From Helicovermis profundi (lineage in GTDB: Bacteria; Bacillota; Clostridia; Peptostreptococcales; Acidaminobacteraceae), in the NCBI RefSeq assembly GCF_033097505.1, contig NZ_AP028654.1, forward strand, positions 264,001 through 328,000: a stretch of DNA of 64,000 nucleotides. The letters run 5' to 3'. Under the pieces are notes generated by a model. The model worked only from the letters and a program-made list of their open reading frames with translations. It was not told where the DNA came from and made no database searches. Below, piece by piece: positions 1 through 9,461 of this stretch. The translations under genes and the position numbers were made by a program. Each line of letters begins with the position of its first letter. Position 1 is the stretch's first letter.

Positions 1-1
1 T

Positions 2-493
2 AAACTTGATGGATTTTTTACTCCTAATTATACTTTTGAATACTTTGGAAAACTTTATGGAATGGATGATAAACAAATTAATGATAGAAAAATAAAACTT
101 TTTCATTATTTTGGAATTACGGAATTTAAAGATGTAAAAATATCAGATCTTTCAACTGGTATGAAGCAAAAATTGTCAATTGCCGTCAGTTTAGTTCATG
201 ATCCGGAGATTATTATATTTGATGAACCTACAAATGGTCTTGATATTGTAACCGCAAAAGTTGTTGTAGATTATCTAAAATATTTAAAAAAGCAAGGTAA
301 AACAATTATTGTTTCAACGCATATTATGAGCGTTGCATCAAAACTTTGCGATAGAATGGGAATAATCATTGATGGTAGAATTGTAATAGATGGAACTTTA
401 AAGGAAATACTTTTAAAGACAAATACAGAAGATTTAGAAGATGCATTTTTTAGTTTGTATTTAAAGAGCAAGGAAGGTGAAAAAAATGAGTAA
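2..493 (+). CDS. ABC-2 type exporter ATPase subunit, 5' end missing
   Basis: ATP-hydrolysing subunit of a membrane exporter, working with the permease encoded just downstream. The frame is open to the left edge of the window, so the Walker A part lies outside. Visible are the ABC signature LSTGMKQK, the Walker B stretch IIIFDEPTNGLD and the switch-loop histidine in STHIM. The short C-terminal tail is typical of the NatA/CcmA-like group. It is adjacent to a NatB-like permease, so a sodium or multidrug/antibiotic exporter is plausible; the substrate is not readable from sequence. Confidence 0.9.
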   Translation, partial: KLDGFFTPNYTFEYFGKLYGMDDKQINDRKIKLFHYFGITEFKDVKISDLSTGMKQKLSIAVSLVHDPEIIIFDEPTNGLDIVTAKVVVDYLKYLKKQGKTIIVSTHIMSVASKLCDRMGIIIDGRIVIDGTLKEILLKTNTEDLEDAFFSLYLKSKEGEKNE

Positions 494-1721
494 AGAACTT
501 ATAGTAGTATTAAAAAAAGAGCTTAAAAGAGTATTCTCTGATAAGAGAATGGTTTTTACAACTTTTATTTTGCCAGCTGTTAGTATTGCACTAATATATT
601 CTGTAATGGGTATTATGCTTTCAAAGTATATTGATGACGTAGATACTCATATTCCAAATGTTTATGTACAATATGCTAGTGATAATTTTGAGAATATAGT
701 AAAAAATAATGAAAGTAAAATTAATTTAGTTGAAATTAAAAATGACAATGAAATCAGCCATATTAAAAATGGAATATTAGAAGGCAAAAAAGAACTTCTG
801 ATAATTTTTGATAAGGACTTTGAAAATAAGATTGAAAATTATAAGAAATTTGAAAGACCAAATATTTTAACATTCTATAATCCGAGTGAAGAATATTCAA
901 GTAAAATCATGAGAGTTTTTAATAAAGATATTTTTCCAAAATATGAAGATTCAATTATGATAAGAAGACTTGGAAATGAAAAATACATTAAACCATTTGA
1001 TATAAACAAAGAAAATGAAGAAAATAAATTGGTAGATTCTAAAAAAGCTACAGGAAAAGATTTAGGAAATTTATTTCCAATACTTATATCTATTTTCTTA
1101 TTTTCTGGGGCAATGGGAGTTGGTATGGAGAGTATTGCTGGAGAAAAAGAAAGGGGCACTATGGCAACTTTGCTTGTAACTCCAGTTAAAAGAGAAGTAA
1201 TTGCTCTTGGAAAGATTATAAGTCTTGGCATAATTGCCTTTCTTAGCACTTTTTCGGCATTTGTAGGAATAGTAGCTTCAATGCCGTTTTCGTCTAGAAT
1301 TTTTAGTGGTGGTTCATCTTCTAGCGAGGTACTATCGGTAGCTTCATTAGGATTTGGAATTAAGGAACTTGCAGCATTAATGTTAATTATGATAACATTA
1401 GTAGGTGTATTTGTTGCATTAATAAGCTTAATTTCAGTAAATGCAAAATCAGTTAAAGAAGCTGGAACTTATATTTCACCAGTGTATATGATAATTATGG
1501 TAGCTGGATTTAGCACAATGTTTTCAAATTCAGCTGTAAAAGTTTGGCAATATATGATTCCTGTTTATGGCAGTGTTCTTAGCATGAAGAGTTTACTTAA
1601 TTATGATATATCTTTTCTTGAAATCTCGATAAATTTAAGCTCAAATATAATATTCACTGCAATATTGATTTATATAATTAAAAATTTATTTAATAACGAG
1701 AGAGTAATGTTTAATTCCTAG
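486..1721 (+). CDS. ABC-2 type permease, NatB-like
   Basis: Membrane subunit of the exporter. There is one N-terminal membrane segment (about residues 20-45), a long extracytoplasmic loop of about 150 residues, then about five C-terminal membrane segments, the NatB/ABC-2 permease topology. The GEKERGT motif before the second membrane block is characteristic of this family. I chose the ATG at 486 because AGGAAGG lies at a normal distance; an in-frame GTG at 477 lies inside that ribosome site. It slightly overlaps the ATPase gene, so the two are translationally coupled. Confidence 0.88.
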   Translation: MSKELIVVLKKELKRVFSDKRMVFTTFILPAVSIALIYSVMGIMLSKYIDDVDTHIPNVYVQYASDNFENIVKNNESKINLVEIKNDNEISHIKNGILEGKKELLIIFDKDFENKIENYKKFERPNILTFYNPSEEYSSKIMRVFNKDIFPKYEDSIMIRRLGNEKYIKPFDINKENEENKLVDSKKATGKDLGNLFPILISIFLFSGAMGVGMESIAGEKERGTMATLLVTPVKREVIALGKIISLGIIAFLSTFSAFVGIVASMPFSSRIFSGGSSSSEVLSVASLGFGIKELAALMLIMITLVGVFVALISLISVNAKSVKEAGTYISPVYMIIMVAGFSTMFSNSAVKVWQYMIPVYGSVLSMKSLLNYDISFLEISINLSSNIIFTAILIYIIKNLFNNERVMFNS

Positions 1722-1730
1722 GAGTCTATA

Positions 1731-2543
1731 ATGAATGAAAAAAATTGGTTCGTAGTCACTAATCAAGTTGTGGATAGAGAAGATCTTTCAATTTATGAAA
1801 AAATGTGTCTAGTTGTATTATCTAGATATGCAGGAAAAGAAGAATTCGAAGATTTACTTACAAGTGAGATAATAGCACTTAAAATGGGAACAACAATTAT
1901 CGAAGCGAAAAAAGCAATCTTTAAATTAGTAGAGAAAAAACTTATTAATTTTGAAGGAAAACACGGAGAAATATCAAAAGTTTCAATGGACAAGAGTACA
2001 GTAAAAGAGAACATTATAAAAAAAGAAGATGATGGAAGTCATATAAGCGAAATTAATTTTGATAGTCTAGATGAAAATGATAGTAGCATTGAAACTGATT
2101 ATAATGAAAACAATCAAAATTATTATAAAGATGTAGAAGAAAAAAAAGATGAAAAAGAAGAAAAAAATAAAAAAAATCCAAGTACTAAAAAAGAAGATTT
2201 TCATAAATTGATTGATAAGTTGTATGATTTACTAGATGAAAATATTAGCGAGAGAGAAGCTAGAATTATACTTAGTTTTTCTGATAATGATTTCGAGAGA
2301 ATTAAGGAAAAATATGAACTTGTAAAAATGCATGGCTATTCGGATGTTATTGATGAATTAATAACGGAGTTACAAAGAAAAGAAACAAAAAAAATGAAGA
2401 ATAGTGGGAAAAATATACATGAAAAAATATCTGCTAATAATGATACAGATGTAAATGAAGAAATAAAACGGAATAATTCGCAAGTAAATTTCGCAAATAT
2501 AAATAAATTAAAGGCATATTCGAAATTTAAAAAGAAAAAATAA
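1731..2543 (+). CDS. DnaD-like helix-turn-helix protein
   Basis: Cytoplasmic protein of 270 residues. The N-terminal ~90 residues look like the winged-helix part of DnaD/phage replication-initiator proteins (NWFVVTNQVVDREDLSIYEKMCLVVLSRYA). The middle is a very acidic/lysine-rich low-complexity linker (residues ~95-150). A helical segment at ~155-220 resembles the DnaD/DnaB C-terminal domain. It follows the exporter by 9 bp and probably shares its transcript. A role in replication initiation is a family-based guess; a regulator is the alternative. Confidence 0.55.
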   Translation: MNEKNWFVVTNQVVDREDLSIYEKMCLVVLSRYAGKEEFEDLLTSEIIALKMGTTIIEAKKAIFKLVEKKLINFEGKHGEISKVSMDKSTVKENIIKKEDDGSHISEINFDSLDENDSSIETDYNENNQNYYKDVEEKKDEKEEKNKKNPSTKKEDFHKLIDKLYDLLDENISEREARIILSFSDNDFERIKEKYELVKMHGYSDVIDELITELQRKETKKMKNSGKNIHEKISANNDTDVNEEIKRNNSQVNFANINKLKAYSKFKKKK

Positions 2544-2546
2544 TAT

Positions 2547-2584
2547 AAAAATGCACCTCAAATTTTTTTGAAGGTGCATTTTTT
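2547..2584. terminator. Bidirectional intrinsic terminator
   Basis: An 11-bp stem (AAAATGCACCT with AGGTGCATTTT) sits between two convergent genes, with A-runs on the left and T-runs on the right. It can stop transcription in both directions. Confidence 0.85.
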
Positions 2585-2596
2585 ATACTATAAGTA

Positions 2597-4273
2597 TTAT
2601 TTATTAAAAAATATTGGAAGTGCTAAATAAGTGTAGAAGTAAGGAATTACTAATAGTGAGAACATAATTAAATCTGTAATTCCAAAAAACATATATGACA
2701 TCCAAAATTCGTTGTGCTGTTCACTAGTGTATTTGATTTTATAAAGATAATATGAAAGTGAAGTAGTTATAAAAATGGTAAGTACTAGCAGAGGAAAATT
2801 TGTTAAAAATACTGGTAACTGATCTTTAATATTAAGTATTGCTTTATTTAAAAATATCATATTATATAAAAATAACATTTTTAATGATGTATGAATAAGG
2901 ACTGAAAAATTAAAGGTTTTTTTAAAATTTTGTTCCATATAATTCAAAAATTTTATTGATAAAATCACAAGTATTATTGCAGTTGTACCAGCAATAGTTA
3001 TTATTGGTATCATAGTACCTAGTAAAGTTGGAAATATTGTTATAATCCAAGTAATTAAAGAATCAATTTTTTCGTTTGTTGTTAGTTTTCTAGAGGTTTT
3101 AATAAAGTCTTTATTGTTGCTTAAAAGCATTAATTCTCTTGAATTTTGGTCGATATCACTCCAAGTTATATACTTTGAATTTTTTAATTTGAATAAAGTT
3201 GGAGAAATTGATTTTTTATTTGTTTTAGTAAGTGTAGTTTTATTATCAATTTTCTCGTTAATCAAACTAATTATATTAAGATTATAAACAATTTTTGTAG
3301 CTCCCATAGTAGTTGGAATCGAAATAATAAAATCAATATCATTACCTTTACTACTAATTAACTTAGGGTATATAGAATATTTTAGTTTTGTTAGTTCGGA
3401 TTTGTTTATATTTGTAAGGTTTTTATCTAAGTAATAATGCTTTAATGTAGTTTTACCTGTTTTAAACTCCTCTGATTCTTCAAGAATGTTTACTTTAGAT
3501 TTATTTACATTTATTGATAAATATTTCGAACTTATAAAAGTTGAATTTGGTAGTTTATCAATTATAGCTGTTGCGATATTTTTAGTTTTTATATTTATTT
3601 TTGAAAGTTTTAAGTATTTATTGTTATCTGAGAATTTACCTGAATAAACGATATAAATATAGTTTGAATCAGTGAACAAGTCATATTCCTTTAATTTTGA
3701 AAAAGAAATATTTTTATATACATATTCATTTTTATTTGAATTAAGGTCAAGTATATTCAAAGAATCCAGTTTTTCAATTGCTAAAAAACCATTCTTATAT
3801 TTTGCAGACTTAACAAAGTCATCGATTAAAATAGAACTTCCTAATTCGTATGATTTTAAATCTAGCAAGTTAGAATACAATTTATTGTTAGATATAAAAT
3901 ATAATGTTAATTTTCCATTAATTATTTTCCCAGAAAAAATTTCTTGAATATTAGAAGTATTATTTAATTGAAGGTTGCTTATAGTTTTATTTAGTATGAT
4001 ATTTCCATCTGCTTTAGTTAATAGAATATTAACTTTATTATCAACAAAAATTGATAAAATAGAATTTTCATTTTCAAGCGGGATGGTAAAAGTTAACTTT
4101 TCTTTTTTTGCATTAACAATGGAGAGGTTGTTTTGAACATTCAACTCGATTTCTCTACTCCACTTAGGCGAAGGTAGTCTCTTTTTTTCTTTAACTATTG
4201 TAGCGAAAAACAGACTATAAATAAGTACAACAAAGACTAGGAACATTATTTTCCAATTTTTAAATATTTTCAT
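2597..4273 (-). CDS. Unknown membrane protein with large extracytoplasmic domain
   Basis: I do not recognise this protein (558 aa). It has an N-terminal membrane segment (about residues 10-25) and a long outside region rich in short beta-strand-like repeats (residues ~40-400, many LxxxN/SxKYL patterns, propeller-like). About five hydrophobic segments fill the C-terminal third. The ATG at 4273 is preceded by GAGGTG at the right distance; a TTG 15 bases upstream would extend it by five residues but lies in the ribosome site. It stands alone, convergent with the DnaD-like gene and divergent from the receptor/kinase pair. Confidence 0.7.
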   Translation of the reverse strand: MKIFKNWKIMFLVFVVLIYSLFFATIVKEKKRLPSPKWSREIELNVQNNLSIVNAKKEKLTFTIPLENENSILSIFVDNKVNILLTKADGNIILNKTISNLQLNNTSNIQEIFSGKIINGKLTLYFISNNKLYSNLLDLKSYELGSSILIDDFVKSAKYKNGFLAIEKLDSLNILDLNSNKNEYVYKNISFSKLKEYDLFTDSNYIYIVYSGKFSDNNKYLKLSKINIKTKNIATAIIDKLPNSTFISSKYLSINVNKSKVNILEESEEFKTGKTTLKHYYLDKNLTNINKSELTKLKYSIYPKLISSKGNDIDFIISIPTTMGATKIVYNLNIISLINEKIDNKTTLTKTNKKSISPTLFKLKNSKYITWSDIDQNSRELMLLSNNKDFIKTSRKLTTNEKIDSLITWIITIFPTLLGTMIPIITIAGTTAIILVILSIKFLNYMEQNFKKTFNFSVLIHTSLKMLFLYNMIFLNKAILNIKDQLPVFLTNFPLLVLTIFITTSLSYYLYKIKYTSEQHNEFWMSYMFFGITDLIMFSLLVIPYFYTYLALPIFFNK

Positions 4274-4351
4274 AAAACACCTCAACAATTTATTAGTATA
4301 ATAATTATAGCATACATAGAGAGAATACTATGTGTATAATTATTAACAACT

Positions 4352-4366
4352 TGTAATGACATTACA
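4352..4366. promoter_or_regulatory. Perfect inverted repeat TGTAATG-A-CATTACA
   Basis: A 7-bp perfect dyad with a one-base centre lies in the divergent intergenic region between the unknown membrane protein (minus) and the receptor/kinase pair (plus). A second dyad, CTACT...AGTAG, starts about 5 bp downstream. It looks like an operator for a dimeric regulator; the regulator is not known. Confidence 0.45.
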
Positions 4367-4522
4367 TCTACTGTAATATAGTAGTGTGCAGAAGTCTTAT
4401 TATTATTTTTTTACTGTAAATCTAAGTAATAATGCATAATTACGACTTTTTTAGGTATAAATGAAGTATAGTATTTTTAAAAAAATTACAGTTAAAAACA
4501 ACAAATCTGAGTTGGTGATAAT

Positions 4523-6103
4523 ATGAAGTTTAAAAAATTAAGAACTACTATAAATTACATTATGCTTATTAGTATTATTACAATTATTGTGATAGTTTTT
4601 GTTCCAACTTTACTTATTAGCTCCAAAAACATAAAAGAAACAAAAATTAAGGAGTATGAAACTCTTAACGAACTAAGTGCAAAAAAGATTGATATTTCAC
4701 TTAATAACATTAGTCAAAGTGTAATTAATATTTCAAATTATATTGAATCGACCATTAATATGGATGTACTTCAAAGTAATGATAAAGATAGAATTAATAT
4801 TTATATGAAAGACTATATAAAAAAACTAAATGGTTTTATGGTTAAAAGTACAAAAACGGTAAATGATAATATTGATGTATATATAACTTTTAATTTTGAT
4901 TTAATAAACAATGAGGAATATCCATATCAATCTTTGCTTACATATGATATTTATAATGATAGTTATTCCGAACTAAAAGAACTTGCCAAAATAAGCGATT
5001 TTGATTCTTCAAGTAGTAACTTTGCATGGTATTTTGATCCAATATATAGTTCAAGTGGTATTTGGTCTAATCCTTATGATGACTCTTATGTAGGAAAAAA
5101 AATATTTACTTTTTCATATCCGGTATACGTAGATGATATTTTTGTTGGGATAGTAGGAATAGATAGCACTTTTGATCAAATTAAAGAACTTATCAACAAA
5201 TATAATGTAAAAAATACTTATTCAATTTTAATGAATAAAAAGTATTATCATCTTGTGCATCCGGTCTATGGTCTCAAAGATAATTTAAGAAAAATAGAAA
5301 ATGGAAATTTAGCTTTTATAGCAGATTTTATGGATAAAAATAAACAGGGTTATTTAAAATATAGGTATAAAGGAAAAACTAAATATGTTGTATTTACTAG
5401 ATTAAGCAATGACTGGATAATTACAACAAACATTACTGAATGGAGCTTACTAAAATCTATTAGGAATCAATATGTAATATTATTAGTAGCGGTTTTATTA
5501 GGAATTATAATTAGTATTATCGCTTCGTACAGGGTTGGCAATTATATATCTAAACCTATTGAAGATTTAACAAAATTATTTGATAAGATTTCAAGATTTG
5601 ATCTTAGGGATTCAGGTGAAAATATTTTATATACACTTTATCCAAATGAAATCGGAAAACTTTCAAGTTCGATATATGATATGCTAATTGATCAAAGAAA
5701 AATAGTAGGTACAATAGTTGGATCAACTGAAGAATTCAATATTAAGTTTTCTGAAACTAACAGTAAACTTTTAAGTATAAATAGATCAACCGAAGACCAA
5801 TATTTTTCTACGAAAGAATTAAATAAGGCGCTTGAAGAAATTTCAGTTACAATGAATGATATTTATAATAGTATTTATGAATACTCCAAAATTAATAATG
5901 AAAAATCTGAATTTATGAATGGATTATTTATTATGATAAGCGAAGTGAATTCGAATTTAGAAGAGTCTATTGCAACTCTTGAAATCATTGAGAATAATTC
6001 AAAAAATATAACTGAAGAGGCAAAAGATGTATATATTTCTTTAAAAGATTCATTAAGACTATCAAATATGCTTTATGATCTTGTTTCAAAATTCAAAATA
6101 TAG
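4523..6103 (+). CDS. dCache-HAMP receptor lacking the chemotaxis signalling tip
   Basis: Membrane sensor of 526 residues. TM1 is at ~13-32 and an extracellular double-Cache domain at ~35-310 (WYFDP...WSNPYDD...GIVGID pattern). TM2 is at ~315-335, followed by a HAMP-like region and a ~140-residue coiled coil. The end (LVSKFKI) resembles the end of the full-length receptors at 12.6 and 14.9 kb (IDKFKI). However, the conserved hairpin tip that binds CheA/CheW is absent, and the cytoplasmic part is less than half the usual length. It is 38 bp upstream of a histidine kinase and is likely its partner sensor. RBS: TTGGTGATAAT, weak. Confidence 0.75.
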   Translation: MKFKKLRTTINYIMLISIITIIVIVFVPTLLISSKNIKETKIKEYETLNELSAKKIDISLNNISQSVINISNYIESTINMDVLQSNDKDRINIYMKDYIKKLNGFMVKSTKTVNDNIDVYITFNFDLINNEEYPYQSLLTYDIYNDSYSELKELAKISDFDSSSSNFAWYFDPIYSSSGIWSNPYDDSYVGKKIFTFSYPVYVDDIFVGIVGIDSTFDQIKELINKYNVKNTYSILMNKKYYHLVHPVYGLKDNLRKIENGNLAFIADFMDKNKQGYLKYRYKGKTKYVVFTRLSNDWIITTNITEWSLLKSIRNQYVILLVAVLLGIIISIIASYRVGNYISKPIEDLTKLFDKISRFDLRDSGENILYTLYPNEIGKLSSSIYDMLIDQRKIVGTIVGSTEEFNIKFSETNSKLLSINRSTEDQYFSTKELNKALEEISVTMNDIYNSIYEYSKINNEKSEFMNGLFIMISEVNSNLEESIATLEIIENNSKNITEEAKDVYISLKDSLRLSNMLYDLVSKFKI

Positions 6104-6141
6104 ATATAAAATTTTGCTGATTGCTGATTAAGGGTGATTTT

Positions 6142-8067
6142 ATGAAGAAAAAACTTCAATCTAATATGATATATGTTTATATATTAAGTCTTATAATAAT
6201 TATCATAGGGGCATATATATTAAATGTTTATTTTACTTATGAAAAATATGATAGATACGTAAATGATATAATACTTAATGATCTAGAAAATAGTCCGATA
6301 AATTTAGAAAAATATATTGACGGCATTATTGGTAAATATTTTGAGGATGAAATGATTCAAAATATTAGAGGTGAATCTTTTATAAATGAAGTATTTATAA
6401 AAAAAGAATTTGATGAACACGTAATTTCAGAGAGAGATCATTATAAATATATTGAAGTTTTTGCTTTTGATATATCAAAATATCCGACAGAGATTAGTAA
6501 AGTTTATGCTACGACTATGGATTTTTTTAATAAAAATATAAACAAAAATTCCATAGTTCAAAGCGCTATTAGAAAAAAAAATGGTTTCGTTAGTGATGAA
6601 AATTTTGTATTTTCATTTAGCGAAATTGGCAACTTTGAAGTAATAACGATGGTTGATAAAAGTAAACTGATTGATTCAAATACTTATTTAGAAAAAAAAG
6701 TAATTAATTTGTATAAAATTTTTAGTAAATTTTATAATGATAAAAAATTAATTTTAATGAATTTAAAAAATGGAAAAATAATCTATAAAAGTTCAAATGC
6801 ATTTTTGCAAATATCTGAAGTAAATTTAAAAAACGAAAAATTTATTGATGATAAGGGTATTTTATATAGAGATATTAGTTTAGATACTTCTTCTGGAAAA
6901 ATCGATGGTCTAAATAATAAGTATAAAATGTTTTTCTCTAAAAATAAAAGTTATAATTTATTATTTTTAAGAGTTGAAAAACAGACCAATCCATTAGATA
7001 TATTTAGTGGAAAGGTGTCTATTTATAATTTTATAATAATAATGATGATACTTTTATTGTTTTTTTTAATTATTAGTGAAAGTAGAAAGCTAGTAGATTT
7101 AGCTGAATTCAATTCCATCTTAGAAAAAAAAATAAATGAAAGAACACTTGAACTTACAGTAATAAACAGATATCAAAAACATTCATTAAAGGAAGCTAGG
7201 ATAGCTAAAAAAGAATTATCTAGTAAAAATATGGAACTTTTGGATAGTATGCGCTCTCTAAAAGAAACTCAAACTAAGCTGATAGAATCAGAAAAAATGG
7301 CTTCACTTGGTTCACTTGTTGCTGGAGTAGCTCATGAAATAAATACTCCTATAGGAAATAGCGTTACTGCATCTTCCTTTATTGAAAATGAAACTGCTAA
7401 AATAAAGAAGAAACTTGATAGTGGTAATATAAAAAAATCTGAGCTTATTTCTTACTTTGAAGAAGTCAAAAATAGCACGAATATATTATCAAGTAGTCTA
7501 AATAGAGCATCAGATTTAATAACGAGTTTTAAGAAAATTGCTGTTGATCAGTCGAGTGAAATTTTAGAGACATTTAATATTAAAAATTATATAAAACTTG
7601 TAATTACAAGTTTAAATCACCAAATAAAACATACTAATACTAAAATTTTAGTTTTTGGAGATGAAGATATAATTATAAATAGTTTTCCAGGTGCTTATGC
7701 ACAGATATTTAGTAATTTAATTATGAATTCATTAATTCATGGTTTAGAAAAAAAAGAAAATGGCATTATTCAAATTAAAATTGTTAAATATGATGTAGAT
7801 AAGCTTAAAATAATATATACTGATAATGGTACGGGAATTGATAAATATTTAATAAAAAAAGTCTTTGATCCTTTTTTTACAACAAAACGTGGAAATGGTG
7901 GTAGTGGGCTTGGTTTAAATGTTATTTATAATCTTGTTACTCAAACTTTAAAGGGAGAAATTAATCTTATTTCTGAAAAGAATGCAGGAGTTGAATTTAC
8001 AATTATCGTTCCAATGAATTATAATAGTAATGTTAAAAAAAGTAAAAAAATAGAGGTGGAAAAGTGA
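6142..8067 (+). CDS. Sensor histidine kinase
   Basis: Membrane kinase of 641 residues: TM1 at ~10-30, a large extracytoplasmic sensor, TM2 at ~293-315, a coiled coil, then the kinase core. The phospho-acceptor is His398 in the motif HEINTP, typical of HPK4-like kinases. N-box NLIMNSLIHG, DNGTGID, FDPFFTT and GGSGLGL follow in order. The ATG at 6142 is preceded by AAGGGTGA; a longer TTG start at 6121 is less likely. No response regulator is adjacent. It overlaps glmU by 4 bp, an unusual coupling to a housekeeping gene. Confidence 0.88.
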   Translation: MKKKLQSNMIYVYILSLIIIIIGAYILNVYFTYEKYDRYVNDIILNDLENSPINLEKYIDGIIGKYFEDEMIQNIRGESFINEVFIKKEFDEHVISERDHYKYIEVFAFDISKYPTEISKVYATTMDFFNKNINKNSIVQSAIRKKNGFVSDENFVFSFSEIGNFEVITMVDKSKLIDSNTYLEKKVINLYKIFSKFYNDKKLILMNLKNGKIIYKSSNAFLQISEVNLKNEKFIDDKGILYRDISLDTSSGKIDGLNNKYKMFFSKNKSYNLLFLRVEKQTNPLDIFSGKVSIYNFIIIMMILLLFFLIISESRKLVDLAEFNSILEKKINERTLELTVINRYQKHSLKEARIAKKELSSKNMELLDSMRSLKETQTKLIESEKMASLGSLVAGVAHEINTPIGNSVTASSFIENETAKIKKKLDSGNIKKSELISYFEEVKNSTNILSSSLNRASDLITSFKKIAVDQSSEILETFNIKNYIKLVITSLNHQIKHTNTKILVFGDEDIIINSFPGAYAQIFSNLIMNSLIHGLEKKENGIIQIKIVKYDVDKLKIIYTDNGTGIDKYLIKKVFDPFFTTKRGNGGSGLGLNVIYNLVTQTLKGEINLISEKNAGVEFTIIVPMNYNSNVKKSKKIEVEK

Positions 8068-9437
8068 AAGGAATAACTTCGATAATACTTGCAGCAGGTA
8101 AAGGTACAAGAATGAAATCAAAACATCCAAAGGTACTTCACAAAGTACTTGGAAAATCAATGATTGATCATGTAATCGATGTTGTTGATGATAGTGGAAT
8201 AGAAAAGAAAGTAATAGTTGTTGGATATGATAAAGAAAAAGTCATAGCTGCAACAAAAAAAAGAAATGTGGAAATTGCACTGCAAGAAGAAACCCTTGGA
8301 ACTGCTCATGCCGTTATGATGGCAAAAGATTTTATAGATAATGAAGATGTATTAATATTATGCGGTGATACACCTTTATTACGTCAAGAAACAATAAAAG
8401 ATTTTATTAAATTTCATAGAGAAAATAAATTAGATTGTTCTGTTATGACAGCAAATTTTGATAATTCTTTTGGATATGGAAGAATTGTAAGAGATGACAA
8501 AAACAATGTTGTAAAAATTGTTGAAGAAAAAGACTCAAATGAAGATGAAAAAAAAATAAAGGAAGTAAATTCTGGAATTTATCTTTTAAATGGAAAGCTT
8601 TTAAAAGAATCATTTGATGAATTTAAAAGTAATAATAGTCAAAGTGAATATTATTTAACAGATATTATTGATATTTTTAATACTAAAGGTTATAATGTCG
8701 GAGGATATTCAATAATTGATAATGAAGAAATTTTAGGAATTAATTCTAGAATTCAACTAAATATGGCAAACGACATTATGAAAAATAGAATTTTAGATTT
8801 TCATATGAACAGTGGTGTTACCATTATTGATCGAAACAGTACAATTATCGAAAAAGGTGTATCTATAGGGATTGATACAATTATTTATTCTGGAACATTT
8901 ATATCAGAAAATACAGAAATTGGTGAGGACTGTGAAGTTGGTCCTGACACAAAAATATATAATTCAAAAATAAAGAATTTAGTAACTATTAAATCATCTA
9001 CGATAATAGATAGTATAGTTGATAGCGGTACGAGTATTGGACCTTATGCTTATTTAAGACCAAATTCTTCTATTGGCAAAAATGCCAAAATAGGTGATTT
9101 TGTAGAAGTAAAAAACTCGAAAATAGGAAATAATTCAAAAGTTTCGCATTTGTCCTATATAGGAGACGGCCAAGTAGGGCATAATGTGAATATTGGCTGT
9201 GGGGTTGTTTTTGTAAATTATAACGGAAAAGAAAAAAATAAAACCGTTGTAAAAGATAATTCTTTTGTGGGTTGTAATGTTAATTTAGTTGCACCAGTCG
9301 TAGTTGAAGAAGGAGCTTATGTAGCTGCAGGGTCGACAATTACAAATAACGTTGAAGAAAACTCACTTTCGATAGCAAGAGCAAGACAAGTAAATAAAAA
9401 AGATTGGGTGAAAAAAAGCGGTTTATTAAAAAAATAG
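8064..9437 (+). CDS. glmU: Bifunctional GlmU, UDP-GlcNAc synthesis
   Basis: Makes UDP-N-acetylglucosamine for peptidoglycan: the N-terminal pyrophosphorylase adds UMP and the C-terminal acetyltransferase acetylates glucosamine-1-phosphate. The nucleotide-binding motif LAAGKGTRMKS is at residues ~9-19. From ~residue 250 on there are hexapeptide repeats of a left-handed beta-helix, ending in the conserved GAYVAAGSTIT region. Its 457 aa match the family length. It starts with GTG, preceded by GAGGTGG, inside the end of the kinase gene. The position next to prs is the standard Firmicute order. Confidence 0.97.
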   Translation: MKGITSIILAAGKGTRMKSKHPKVLHKVLGKSMIDHVIDVVDDSGIEKKVIVVGYDKEKVIAATKKRNVEIALQEETLGTAHAVMMAKDFIDNEDVLILCGDTPLLRQETIKDFIKFHRENKLDCSVMTANFDNSFGYGRIVRDDKNNVVKIVEEKDSNEDEKKIKEVNSGIYLLNGKLLKESFDEFKSNNSQSEYYLTDIIDIFNTKGYNVGGYSIIDNEEILGINSRIQLNMANDIMKNRILDFHMNSGVTIIDRNSTIIEKGVSIGIDTIIYSGTFISENTEIGEDCEVGPDTKIYNSKIKNLVTIKSSTIIDSIVDSGTSIGPYAYLRPNSSIGKNAKIGDFVEVKNSKIGNNSKVSHLSYIGDGQVGHNVNIGCGVVFVNYNGKEKNKTVVKDNSFVGCNVNLVAPVVVEEGAYVAAGSTITNNVEENSLSIARARQVNKKDWVKKSGLLKK

Positions 9438-9461
9438 GATTATTTTGTCTAGGAGGAAAAG

